From the NCBI RefSeq assembly GCF_019397265.1, contig NZ_CP068985.1, positions 5,312,501 to 5,376,500 on the forward strand: a DNA stretch of 64,000 bases, in the 5' to 3' direction. How positions within the stretch are numbered: position 1 is the stretch's first letter; every line of letters starts with the position of its first letter. The notes under the pieces were generated by a model. It was not told the origin of the DNA. It ran no database searches and saw only the letters and a program-made list of their open reading frames with translations. This document shows, in pieces, positions 41,052-48,824 of the stretch. This DNA is from Nonomuraea coxensis DSM 45129 (GTDB lineage: Bacteria > Actinomycetota > Actinomycetes > Streptosporangiales > Streptosporangiaceae). The position numbers were made by a program, and so were the translations under genes.

Positions 41052-42254
41052 ATGGCCGACGTGCCGGAGCTCGACATGACCGACCCCGCGCTGCTGCGCG
41101 ACCCCTCCGCCGCGTACGTGCGGGCGGCCGGCGACTCCCCCGTGGCGCGGCTGACCGGGCCGGGGTTCGCCTTCTGGGTCGTGCTGCGGCACGCCGAGGG
41201 CCGGGCGGTCCTCACCGACCCCCGGCTCCGCACCGACGAGAACAGCTACCGGCGGCCGGACGTCCCGGCCGGATGCCTGCCGTACATGACGACGATGTCG
41301 GAGCTGAACGGCGCCGAGCACGCCCGGCTGCGCCGCCTGGTCGCGCCCGCGTTCACGCCGCGCCAGGCGGAGCGGTTCCGTCCGCGGGTCGAGCGGGTCG
41401 TGGACGCCCTGCTGGACGAGCTGCCCGCCCAACGGGCGGAGGACGGCCAGGGAGACGGCACGGTGGACCTGCTGGCGCACTTCGCCCGGCCGCTGCCGAT
41501 GGAGGTGATCTGCGAGCTGGTGGGCATCCCGGCCGCCGACCGGCCGCGCTGGCGCGCGTGGGGCGCGGACGTCGCGGCGGGGCACGGGGCGGCGTTCGCC
41601 GAGGCGATCCCCGGGATCCTGGAGGGCGCGAAGGCCGCCGTGGCCAGGGCGCGGGCCGAGCCGGGCGACGACCTGGTCTCCGAGCTGGCCCGCGTCCAGG
41701 AGGAGGACGGCGACCGCCTGTCGGAGACCGAGCTGGTGACGATGGTGTGGCAGCTCGTCCTGGCCGGGCAGACGCCGGCGAACCTCATCGCCAACTCCGT
41801 GGCCGCCCTGCACGAGCATCCCGATCAGCTCGCCGCGCTGCGGGCCGACCCGGCGCTGACCCCCGGCGCGGTCGAGGAGCTGATGCGCTGGTGCGGGCCG
41901 CAGCTGCTGACCATCCCCCGGTTCACGACGGAGGACGTCGAGATCGGCGGCGTGACGGTGCCGCAGGGCGAGCCGGTGACGGTCGCGATCCCTGCCGCCA
42001 ACCGCGACCCGCGCGTCTTCCCCGATCCCGGCAGGTTCGACGTGCGGCGGGACGCCGCGGGGCAGCTCGGGTTCGCGCACGGGCCGCACTTCTGCGCCGG
42101 GGCGTCGCTGGCGCGCGTGCAGACCGCGGTCGCGCTCGGCGCGCTGCTGCGCCGCTTCCCCGGCCTGGCGCTCGCGGGGGCGCCGCGGCGCGTCCCTGAC
42201 CCGGGCACGGCCCGGCTGCTGTCACTGCCGGTCACCCTGGGCACGGCGGGCTGA
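41052..42254 (+). CDS. Cytochrome P450 (CYP107-like)
   Basis: A 400-residue bacterial class I P450. The ExxR motif is EELMRWCGP, the PERF-like region is PDPGRFDV, and the heme loop is FAHGPHFCAGASLAR. The I helix reads QLVLAGQTPANLIAN: the usual acid-Thr pair of AGx(D/E)T is absent (AGQTP), so proton delivery must differ from the standard mechanism. No ferredoxin gene is adjacent. AAGGGG precedes the ATG. Likely controlled by the divergent TetR protein. The substrate is not predictable. Confidence 0.92.
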   Translation: MADVPELDMTDPALLRDPSAAYVRAAGDSPVARLTGPGFAFWVVLRHAEGRAVLTDPRLRTDENSYRRPDVPAGCLPYMTTMSELNGAEHARLRRLVAPAFTPRQAERFRPRVERVVDALLDELPAQRAEDGQGDGTVDLLAHFARPLPMEVICELVGIPAADRPRWRAWGADVAAGHGAAFAEAIPGILEGAKAAVARARAEPGDDLVSELARVQEEDGDRLSETELVTMVWQLVLAGQTPANLIANSVAALHEHPDQLAALRADPALTPGAVEELMRWCGPQLLTIPRFTTEDVEIGGVTVPQGEPVTVAIPAANRDPRVFPDPGRFDVRRDAAGQLGFAHGPHFCAGASLARVQTAVALGALLRRFPGLALAGAPRRVPDPGTARLLSLPVTLGTAG

Positions 42255-42259
42255 GGCCC

Positions 42260-42640
42260 ATGACCCGCTCGACCGGACCGGCCTGCTCGTTCTGCTCGTT
42301 CTGCGGGAAGGGGCAGCACGAGGTCCGGCGGCTGATCGCGGGGCCGCCGTCGGTCTGCACCTGCGAGGAGTGCGTCGGGCGACGCACCGAGCTCATCGCC
42401 GAGGAGGAGGCCGCCGCGGCCCCCGCCGGGCCGGCTGCCGGTGCTGACGACGCTGCGCCCGCTGGAGCGGGCCGGGCTGGTCCGGATGCCGACCGAGCCG
42501 CGCAACGCGCTGATCAGGCAGTACCAGCGGCTGTTCGAGCTGGACGGCGTCGAGCTCGCGTTCGAGGAGGACGCCGTGGCGGCGGTCGCCGAGCAGGCGC
42601 TACTGCGCCGCACCGGCGCCAGGGCGGCCCGCCCGAGGCC
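42260..42640 (+). pseudogene. clpX relic: zinc finger joined to C-terminal fragment with frameshift
   Basis: The first frame (from ATG 42260) encodes a ClpX-type C4 zinc finger (CSFCGKGQHEVRRLIAGP, with a second Cys pair in CTCEECV). From about 42425 the reading frame shifts by one and encodes a recognisable ClpX C-terminal part: GRLPVLTTLRPLERAGLVR, TEPRNALIRQYQRLFELDGV and LLRRTGARAARP. The whole AAA+ core with Walker A and B, some 250 residues of ClpX, is missing. A product with ATPase or unfoldase activity is therefore impossible. It looks like an internally deleted, decaying paralogue; the housekeeping clpX must be elsewhere. The end is approximate because similarity fades before the convergent gene. 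Confidence 0.82.
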
Positions 42641-42661
42641 CGCGGGCCGCCGGCGCGGGGC

Positions 42662-43174
42662 TCAGGCGGTCGCGAGGGTGTCGTCGAGCACCCGGCCGAG
42701 GAAGGCGTCCAGGTTGGCCACGGCCCGCGCGACGCGTTCCTCCACCGTCAGCGTCTCGAACCGCGGGCCCGGCTCGGCCTGTCTCCTGCCGCGCACGTAG
42801 AGGGAGCAGGCGAGGTCGGCGCACATGTAGACCCCGACCGTGTTGCCCTGGCGGCCGGCCGCCCCGACGCGGGGCGCGGTGAACAGGGCGACGCCGGTGC
42901 CGGGGTGCGGGGTGACGCACACCGAGCACAGGGTGCTCTTGGCGAGGCTCCTGCGCACGTCCTGGGCGAGGCGGAGCGCGACGCCGGTCAGCCCGCCGCC
43001 GCGCTCGGCCACCAGGTACGCCCGCTCGGGCGCCCCCGGGTCGCGCCAGCCCAGGAAGTCGAGGTCGGCCCAGGGAGCGCCGGCGAGGTCGCGCGGCAGC
43101 CCGAGCCTGCGGGCCTCCCCCTTGGAGCAGTTGACGAAGGACGCGCGCAGGTCGCGCTCAGTGAGGGGACGCAT
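42662..43174 (-). CDS. FusB/FBP-type treble-clef zinc-finger protein (EF-G-binding-like)
   Basis: A 170-residue protein of the FBP_C group, related to the elongation-factor-G-binding protein FusB. The zinc ligands are in STLCSVC and YMCADLACSLYV, with the fold continuing in VEERVARAVANLDAFLGRVL. FusB proteins free EF-G from drug-stalled ribosomes; actinomycete homologues are mostly untested. The ATG at 43174 starts the conserved MRPLTERDLRASFVNCSKGE. A striking inverted repeat with four CTAG sites begins 17 bases upstream. Confidence 0.82.
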   Translation of the reverse strand: MRPLTERDLRASFVNCSKGEARRLGLPRDLAGAPWADLDFLGWRDPGAPERAYLVAERGGGLTGVALRLAQDVRRSLAKSTLCSVCVTPHPGTGVALFTAPRVGAAGRQGNTVGVYMCADLACSLYVRGRRQAEPGPRFETLTVEERVARAVANLDAFLGRVLDDTLATA

Positions 43175-43191
43175 GACTCTTCTCCCAGAAA

Positions 43192-43225
43192 CTAGGAACT
43201 CTAGGATCAAACCTAGGACTCCTAG
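43192..43225. promoter_or_regulatory. 14-bp inverted repeat with four CTAG sites
   Basis: Arms CTAGGAACTCTAGG (43192-43205) and CCTAGGACTCCTAG (43212-43225) pair at 12 of 14 positions around the 6-base loop ATCAAA. CTAG is generally rare in actinomycete DNA, yet four copies occur within 34 bases. The repeat lies just before the start of the FusB-like gene, where it could be an operator or a 5'-UTR hairpin. Confidence 0.65.
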
Positions 43226-43251
43226 CTAAGGGGGCGCAAAGGGTTTTCCTG

Positions 43252-44115
43252 TCACAGGGCGGCGGGCAGCACCGGCCGGCCCCGCACACCCGGGTCGGCC
43301 GCGAACACCGCCCCCGCCTCCGGCTGCTCGGCCCGGTCCACGTCCAGCGCCGAGGTGGTGATGAACAGCCGGCCGAGGTCGTCGCCGCCGAAGGCCACGG
43401 CGGTGACCTTGCGCGCCGGCAGGGCGACGACGGCGTCGAGGCGGCCGGCGGGGTCGTAGCGGTGCACGGCCCCGCCCTGCCACAGCGCCACCCAGACGCC
43501 GCCCTCGGCGTCGACCGTCAGCCCGTCGGGCTGCCCCCGCTCCGGGTCCACGTACGCGAACGGCCGCCGCCCGCCGAGCCCCTTGTCAGGGTCGTAGTCG
43601 AGCACGTCCACCCGGCCGGTGGCGGTGTCGGCGTAGTAGGCGAGCGAGCCGTCGGGGCTGAAGTCGAACCCGTTGGAGATCGTCACCTCCGGCAGCACCA
43701 CGCTCAGGGCGCCGCCGGGCCCGGCCACGTAGAACGAGCCGCGCCCGGGGGCGGCGTCGTAGGCCATGCTGCCGATGTAGAAACGGCCGCCGGGGTCGCA
43801 GCCGCCGTCGTTCATCCGTACGGACGGGTCGCTCCACGCCTCGCCGCCCAGCGGGCGCAGCGGGGCGTCGAGGTCGTCGGAGTCGGCCAGCAGCAGCTCG
43901 CGCTCGGCGGCGACGACGTAGCCGCCGGCCACGCGGGGCCGCAGCGCGGCGGCGACCTTGCCCACGCGCCGCCGCCGCACCGTCGCGCCGTCGAGCGCGA
44001 GCACGTCGCCGGCCAGCATGTCCACCCAGCGCAGCCCGCCCCAGCGCGCGGACCACACCGGCCCCTCACCGTGCTCGGACACCGGGTCGGTCACGGGGTA
44101 CGCGGCGATGCTCAT
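43252..44115 (-). CDS. SMP-30/gluconolactonase family protein
   Basis: A 287-residue six-bladed propeller hydrolase. Metal ligands are visible: Glu in SEHGEGPVW, Asn in SVRMNDGGCDPGGRFYIGS, Asn in TISNGFDFSPDG and Asp in GQPDGLTVDAEG. Relatives hydrolyse sugar lactones or organophosphates with a divalent metal. GGAGGAG lies 6 bases before the ATG at 44115; an earlier in-frame start at 44145 is rejected. It stands alone on the minus strand. Confidence 0.92.
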   Translation of the reverse strand: MSIAAYPVTDPVSEHGEGPVWSARWGGLRWVDMLAGDVLALDGATVRRRRVGKVAAALRPRVAGGYVVAAERELLLADSDDLDAPLRPLGGEAWSDPSVRMNDGGCDPGGRFYIGSMAYDAAPGRGSFYVAGPGGALSVVLPEVTISNGFDFSPDGSLAYYADTATGRVDVLDYDPDKGLGGRRPFAYVDPERGQPDGLTVDAEGGVWVALWQGGAVHRYDPAGRLDAVVALPARKVTAVAFGGDDLGRLFITTSALDVDRAEQPEAGAVFAADPGVRGRPVLPAAL

Positions 44116-44193
44116 GCCGATCTCCTCCAGGGTGCTGGACGTCACGTCGGCACGATGCTCCCACGCGCCCCGGGCCGCGCGCCCGGCCCCGGC

Positions 44194-45132
44194 TCAGCGG
44201 CGGCGCGCGCGGCGGGCGGGCGCCCGGGAGGCGGTCTCCGGCCAGTGGGCGGGCCGGGTCAGGGCGGGAGGGACGCGGGTGGCGGCGTCGCCGGCGGCGG
44301 CGTTGAGCTGGGCCTGGGTGAGGAAGATCGCGCCCGTGAGGTCGGCGCCCGCGAGATTCGCCCCGCGCAGGTCGGCCCCGATGAGGTCGGCCTCGCGCAG
44401 GTCCGCGCCGCGCAGGTCCGCGCCGATGAGGTAAGCCCCCCGCAGGTTGGCCCCCCGCAGGTCCGCGCCCCTGAGCCGGGCCCCGATGAGGTCGGCCCCG
44501 CGCCGGTCCTTGCCCCGGCCCCTGTCGCGGCCCCCGCCCTGGTGGCCGGCCCTGACCAGCTCGCTCACCCGCAGCAGCAGCTCGTTGACCGCGGCCCGGT
44601 GCGGAGCCACGTCGTACGTCTCCAGTGCGCCGGCGTCCTGCCGGGTGAGCCGGTCGGTCTCGTCGAGCGCGCGGCGCAGCTCGGCGTGGACCGGCCGGGC
44701 GGGCTCCAGGGTCAGCGCCTCCGCGAGGTACCACAGCAGCTCGTGGAGCTGCCGCATGACCGGGAAGACGGCGTACATCCGCCCGGCCGTCTCCGGCGCG
44801 GCCCGCCAGCTCCGCCCCCCGAAGGTGACCTGCGAGACCTTCTGTCCCGCCCCGAAGCAGTCGAACACCGTGCAGCCGGGGTAGCCGCTCGGGCGCAGCC
44901 GCTCGTGGATGGAGCAGCGGAAGTCCTCGCGCAGGTTGCGGCAGGGCTCGCCCGCGGCCTTGTCGGCGGCGAAGTCGGCCGACGCCGCGAACGGCAGCGC
45001 GACGCAGCACAGGCCGAAGCAACTGCCGCAGTCGGCGAGCAGTCCGAGGTCACGGAAGTCGTCGGCAAGGGGCTCGGCGGGGTGCAACGTGCGGATCTCC
45101 TCGAACGCGGGCGGACGCTCCAGGATAGTCAC
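44194..45132 (-). CDS. YkgJ-like Cys-cluster domain fused to pentapeptide repeats
   Basis: A 312-residue protein with two parts. Residues about 1-110 have a cysteine-rich cluster (ADCGSCFGLCCVALPF, GEPCRNLREDFRCSIH, GCTVFDCFG) like the YkgJ zinc/iron-chelating family. Residues about 205-270 are pentapeptide repeats (ADLIGARLRGADLRGANLRG onward), which form a right-handed beta helix. Pentapeptide proteins can mimic DNA or shield targets, but this fusion's role is unknown. The GTG start overlaps the stop of the GNAT gene (GTGA), placing it third in a coupled operon. Confidence 0.82.
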   Translation of the reverse strand: MTILERPPAFEEIRTLHPAEPLADDFRDLGLLADCGSCFGLCCVALPFAASADFAADKAAGEPCRNLREDFRCSIHERLRPSGYPGCTVFDCFGAGQKVSQVTFGGRSWRAAPETAGRMYAVFPVMRQLHELLWYLAEALTLEPARPVHAELRRALDETDRLTRQDAGALETYDVAPHRAAVNELLLRVSELVRAGHQGGGRDRGRGKDRRGADLIGARLRGADLRGANLRGAYLIGADLRGADLREADLIGADLRGANLAGADLTGAIFLTQAQLNAAAGDAATRVPPALTRPAHWPETASRAPARRARRR

Positions 45133-45674
45133 CCGTGCGTGTACGGCGTGGTGGTGGCCAGGGCGGCGAAGCCCAGCCGGGCCAGGATCGGCCGGCTCTC
45201 GGCGGAGGCGTCCACCTGGAGGTAGCGGTATCCGCGGGCGAGCGCGTCGCGGGCCCGGTAGGCGACCAGGGCCCGGTAGACGCCGCGCCCCCGCCACTCC
45301 GGCTCAGCGGCGGGCACGGCGGCGGGGACGGCGATCCTGGCGGTCTCGGCGACCATGAGGGTCTCGGGCGGCTCGGCGGTGAAACCGGCCGCGAGCAGCC
45401 GCCGGTCGAGGTCGGCCGGGCGGTCGTGGCCGTAGAGCTTCCACTCGAACTCCGTGCCCAGCTCCGCGTAGTGGCGGATCTGGTCGGCGATGGCGGCGTC
45501 CGCCGTGCTCTCGTCCAGGTCGGACCACAGGACGCCGTTCCAGCAGGGCGCGGGGCCGGACTGGCGCACCACCGCGCCCGCCCGCTCCACCACGGCCCCG
45601 GGCATCTCGGGCTTGGGCTCGCGGCGGAAGCGCCGCTCGTACAGGCTCAGCACCTCGTCGTGGTTCACGCTCAC
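45129..45674 (-). CDS. GNAT family N-acetyltransferase
   Basis: A 181-residue acetyltransferase. The acetyl-CoA site is seen in EPEWRGRGVYRALVAYRARD, and the C-terminal strand/helix in YLQVDASAESRPILARLGF. The N-terminal half (NGVLWSDLDESTADAAIADQ) is typical of a GNAT subgroup with unknown substrates. The GTG at 45674 overlaps the stop of the cis-prenyltransferase gene, and its own stop overlaps the next start, so it is the middle gene of a three-gene coupled operon. Confidence 0.85.
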   Translation of the reverse strand: MSVNHDEVLSLYERRFRREPKPEMPGAVVERAGAVVRQSGPAPCWNGVLWSDLDESTADAAIADQIRHYAELGTEFEWKLYGHDRPADLDRRLLAAGFTAEPPETLMVAETARIAVPAAVPAAEPEWRGRGVYRALVAYRARDALARGYRYLQVDASAESRPILARLGFAALATTTPYTHG

Positions 45675-46447
45675 CCGCCGAAGCGCCGCTGGCGGGCGGC
45701 GAAGCTGCGCAGCGCGCGCAGGAAGTCGATCTCGCGGAAGGCCGGCCAGTACGCCTCGCAGAAGTACAGCTCGGAGTAGGCCGACTGCCACAGCAGGAAG
45801 TTCGACATGCGCTGCTCGCCGCTGGTGCGGATGACCAGGTCGGGGTCCGGCTGGCCGGCGGTGTAGAGGTGGCCGGCGAGGTCGTCGGCGGTCAGCGTCT
45901 CGGCCAGCTCGTGCATGCTCTGCCCGGCCTCGGCCCGCTCGTACAGCAGCTCGCGCAGGGCGTCGATGACCTCCTGGCGGCCTCCGTAGCCGATGGCCAG
46001 CGTCAGGTGGAAGCCGGTGGCGCAGTCGCGGGTCGCCTCGACGGCGTTCTTCAGCGCGCGGGCGGTGGTGTCGGGGAGCATGTCGAGCAGCCCGGCGACG
46101 TGGACCCGCCAGCGGGCGCCGGGGCGGGCGAGCCGGTCGGCGACCATCTCCTCGATCACCCGCAGCAGGAAGGCGACCTCCTTGTCGCCGCGGCGCTGGA
46201 GGTTCTCCGTCGAGCACAGGAACACCGTCAGGTGCCTGATGCCGAGGCTCTCGCACCACGCCTGCACGTCCTGGATGTGGTCGGCGCCGTACTGGTGGCC
46301 GATGCTCGGGTTCGGCAGGCCCTTCTGCCTGGCCCAGCGGCGGTTGCCGTCGATGATGAGACCGACGTGCCGGGGCAGCGGGCCGGTCGAGACCTGGCGG
46401 CGCAGGCGCCGGGCGTACAGGGGATGAAGAAGATCGCTTACGTGCAC
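45671..46447 (-). CDS. Cis-prenyltransferase (isoprenyl diphosphate synthase, UppS family)
   Basis: A 258-residue enzyme that adds isopentenyl units in cis. The catalytic Asp and the P-loop-like region are in HVGLIIDGNRRWARQKGLP; the substrate-binding RxxxRxS region is DLVIRTSGEQRMSNFLLWQ and YSELYFCEAYWP. Actinomycetes usually have both a short-chain and a long-chain enzyme; the length here does not decide which. It starts the operon with the GNAT and YkgJ-pentapeptide genes, which may hint at a modified prenyl product, though that is speculation. Confidence 0.93.
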   Translation of the reverse strand: MHVSDLLHPLYARRLRRQVSTGPLPRHVGLIIDGNRRWARQKGLPNPSIGHQYGADHIQDVQAWCESLGIRHLTVFLCSTENLQRRGDKEVAFLLRVIEEMVADRLARPGARWRVHVAGLLDMLPDTTARALKNAVEATRDCATGFHLTLAIGYGGRQEVIDALRELLYERAEAGQSMHELAETLTADDLAGHLYTAGQPDPDLVIRTSGEQRMSNFLLWQSAYSELYFCEAYWPAFREIDFLRALRSFAARQRRFGG

Positions 46448-46518
46448 CCCCTAAGGATGGCGTGCGAGGTCGGCCGGTTCGGGGGGATTCGAGAAAGTCG
46501 GCGCCGCGGGCGGCGCGG

Positions 46519-47607
46519 TCACCCCTCCCCGGCGACGGCCGCGGGCCGGCCGTCTCCCCCGGCATCCCCGCCGGCGTCTCCCCAGGCGTCCCCCCAGCCG
46601 GCGTCCCTGGCCCGGCGGTAGAGCTCGCCCTGCCGCTTGGAGACGAGCTCGTCGCGGATGCCGCCCGTGTCGGTGCACAGGCGCAGCGACACCACGCCCT
46701 TGCGCTTCTGCGGATGGCGCAGCACCCGGTCGGCGGCGGGGCGCGGCGCGGGGCGGGCGGTGGCGGCGACGTAGGCGAACTTCTCGTCCTCGAAGCTGAG
46801 GGTGCCCGCCTTGACCTGGCGGTGCAGGGACGTCCTCGGCAGGCGCACCGAGAAGTGGCACCAGTCGCGGCCTGGCTCGATCGGGCAGGCGCGGTCGTGG
46901 GGGCAGGGGGCGACGACGCTCAGCCCCTCGGCCAGCAGCACCTCGCGGGCGGCGGCGACCGTGGCGTAGCCGGCGGGCGTGCCGGGCTCGACGACGATCA
47001 CCATGGCGGCGTCGCGGGCGAGCCAGCGCACGACGTCGGGGCGGTCCCGTTCGGGGAGCTCGCCCAGCGCGTACGACATGGTCGCGAGGTCGGCGCGCGG
47101 CCGGTCGAGGCCGGGCGCGACGGCGGCCTGCCGCCACGCGGTGCCGCGCACCCCGGCGGCCCGCGCCGCGCGGGCCAGGCGGCGGCCGAGGTCGATGACG
47201 TGCGGGTCGCGCTCGACGACCGTGACCTGGCGCAGCGACGGCCAGACGGACCCGGCCGCCCAGATCGCCGCCCCGGTGCCGCCGCCGGCGTCGAGCTGGC
47301 TGAGCGGCTCGAAGCCCGGGACCCGGGCCGCCGCCTGCCGCATCGCCAGCGCGGCGGCCTCGTAGGTGGCCGGCATGCGATAGGCGGCGTAGGCGGCCAC
47401 GTCAGCCTGCCCCCGGATGTGCGGCGCCTCACCGGAGGGGCCGCCGACGTGCGCGGGCCCGCCGGAGGGGCCGAGGAGGCGCACGGCGTCGGCGGAGGCG
47501 CCGCCGCGGTAGCGCTCGGTGAGCCGGGCGACCGAGCGGGCCAGCTCCTGGGGCGAGTGCCGGGCCAGGGCCTGGTCCAGGGCGGTGCGGAGGTCGTCGG
47601 GCAGCAT
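46519..47607 (-). CDS. Rsm22-like ribosomal small-subunit methyltransferase family protein
   Basis: A 362-residue SAM-binding protein of the Rsm22 family. The SAM site is LSQLDAGGGTGAAIWAA, and VTVVERDPHVIDLGRRLARA follows. The family Cys cluster is present in PCPHDRACPIEPG and DWCHFSVRLPR, which may bind a metal or iron-sulfur centre. Homologues act on small-subunit rRNA or help mitoribosome assembly. The ATG at 47607 matches family starts (MLPDDLRTALDQALARH); an ATG at 47682 is possible. The tail has GDAGGDAG repeats. Confidence 0.82.
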   Translation of the reverse strand: MLPDDLRTALDQALARHSPQELARSVARLTERYRGGASADAVRLLGPSGGPAHVGGPSGEAPHIRGQADVAAYAAYRMPATYEAAALAMRQAAARVPGFEPLSQLDAGGGTGAAIWAAGSVWPSLRQVTVVERDPHVIDLGRRLARAARAAGVRGTAWRQAAVAPGLDRPRADLATMSYALGELPERDRPDVVRWLARDAAMVIVVEPGTPAGYATVAAAREVLLAEGLSVVAPCPHDRACPIEPGRDWCHFSVRLPRTSLHRQVKAGTLSFEDEKFAYVAATARPAPRPAADRVLRHPQKRKGVVSLRLCTDTGGIRDELVSKRQGELYRRARDAGWGDAWGDAGGDAGGDGRPAAVAGEG

Positions 47608-47714
47608 GGGCGGAGTCGCTTTCGAACGGGCGGGGACGGTGCGGAGGCGCCCGCACGCTGGGCCTCGGCCATTATCGGCCATCCGCGGGATCGCGTCGCC
47701 CCAGGCGCGGGCGC

Positions 47715-48068
47715 TCAGCCGTCGAGGAGCGCGGCCAGGCGTCTGGGCGCGACCAGCCGGTAGCTGTCCCTGATCAGCTCGTCGAGCTCGTCCCAGTCGT
47801 GCCCGGCCGTCAGCCACGCGCCCACCCAGCCCTTGGCGCCGACGTAGGGCGGCACGAAGAAGCGCTCCGGCTGGGAGCCGACCAGCGCCTCCTGCACGCC
47901 GGGCTCGGCCTTGAACGTCATCGACCGCCCGTCCTCGCTCGTCATGACGAACAGCTTGCCCCGCACCCGGAAGCTGGGCGCGGTGTGCCCGCCGAACGGC
48001 TGCTCCTGCGTCTCGGGCAGGGCCAGGCAGATCTCCCGCAGCCGCGCCGCCACCTCGTCGTCGATCAT
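47715..48068 (-). CDS. MmcQ/YjbR family protein
   Basis: A 117-residue protein of the MmcQ/YjbR family (CyaY-like fold, double-wing DNA-binding-like surface). Conserved parts are LALPETQEQPFGGHTAPSFR, SMTFKAEPGVQEAL, RFFVPPYVGAKGWVG and a C-terminal DELDELIRDSYRLVAPRRL. The cellular role of the family is not established. It stands alone on the minus strand between the Rsm22-like and Dps genes. Confidence 0.88.
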   Translation of the reverse strand: MIDDEVAARLREICLALPETQEQPFGGHTAPSFRVRGKLFVMTSEDGRSMTFKAEPGVQEALVGSQPERFFVPPYVGAKGWVGAWLTAGHDWDELDELIRDSYRLVAPRRLAALLDG

Positions 48069-48133
48069 GTGGGCCTCCCATTCGCCGAGAGGCCGACGCT
48101 ATCGCGCGGCTCCGACAGTTCCCGTGCCCTCGC

Positions 48134-48736
48134 TCAGCTCTCGGGCGTCTCGACGAGCGGCGTGTCCACCAAGTGCTCGATGAGGAACCACGTCTGCAGC
48201 TCGTTCGTCCGGATCACCTCGGAGACGAGCAGGTCGTTGGTGCCGTCGTCGCCCATCTCCTGGGCGCGGGCCGCCGCGTCGTGGGCGGCGATCAGGATGG
48301 TCTCGTGGGCCTCGATGAGGCGGGAGAGCATGGCCGGCACCTCCTCGCAGCCGTTCGGCGGGCGAGGGATCACGGTCATCTCGGCGACGTGCCGCGGGTC
48401 GCCGACGGCGACGCCGCCGAGGGTCTGCACCCGCTCGGCGAGCTGGTCCACCAGCTCGACCTGCTCGCCGGCGTGCTTGTCGAGCAGCAGGTGGAGCTGG
48501 TAGAAGGTCGGGCCGCGCATGAGCCAGTGGTGCTTCTTGTAGAGGGCGTAGAGGATCTGCGTGTCGGCCAGGATCTGGTTGAGCCGGCCGCAGGAGTACA
48601 TCCGGGCGTCCCGCGACAGCCCGAGCGGGAACATCCGCACGGTGCCGAACTCCTGGATCTGCACGCCGTTCATGTGCGGCCACGGCTGGCTGCCGGTCTT
48701 GGGCCGGGTCGCCTTGGCAGGTCGTCTGGTCGTCAT
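48134..48736 (-). CDS. Dps/ferritin-like DNA-protection protein
   Basis: A 200-residue Dps-type protein. The inter-subunit ferroxidase motif is present in KKHHWLMRGPTFYQLHLLLD with KHAGEQVELVDQLAERVQTL after it. Later helices (SRLIEAHETILIAAHDAAAR, LQTWFLIEHLV) complete the four-helix bundle. Dps proteins oxidise and store iron with H2O2 and coat DNA in stress. The N terminus is basic (MTTRRPAKATRPKTG), which suits DNA binding. GAGGAGA precedes the ATG at 48736. Confidence 0.92.
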   Translation of the reverse strand: MTTRRPAKATRPKTGSQPWPHMNGVQIQEFGTVRMFPLGLSRDARMYSCGRLNQILADTQILYALYKKHHWLMRGPTFYQLHLLLDKHAGEQVELVDQLAERVQTLGGVAVGDPRHVAEMTVIPRPPNGCEEVPAMLSRLIEAHETILIAAHDAAARAQEMGDDGTNDLLVSEVIRTNELQTWFLIEHLVDTPLVETPES

Positions 48737-48824
48737 GCGCGTCTCCTCGCGGCGGGCAACAGCAGTCATCGTCAACCTCCCCTCGGCCGTGCCAAGCGCC
48801 GCCGCGAGGCGGCACAAGAGAGGG

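Noticed and set aside
39791..42199. An 802-residue plus-strand open frame across the tetR gene and into the P450
   Set aside because: It runs antisense to the tetR gene and out of frame with the P450; no family features are present.
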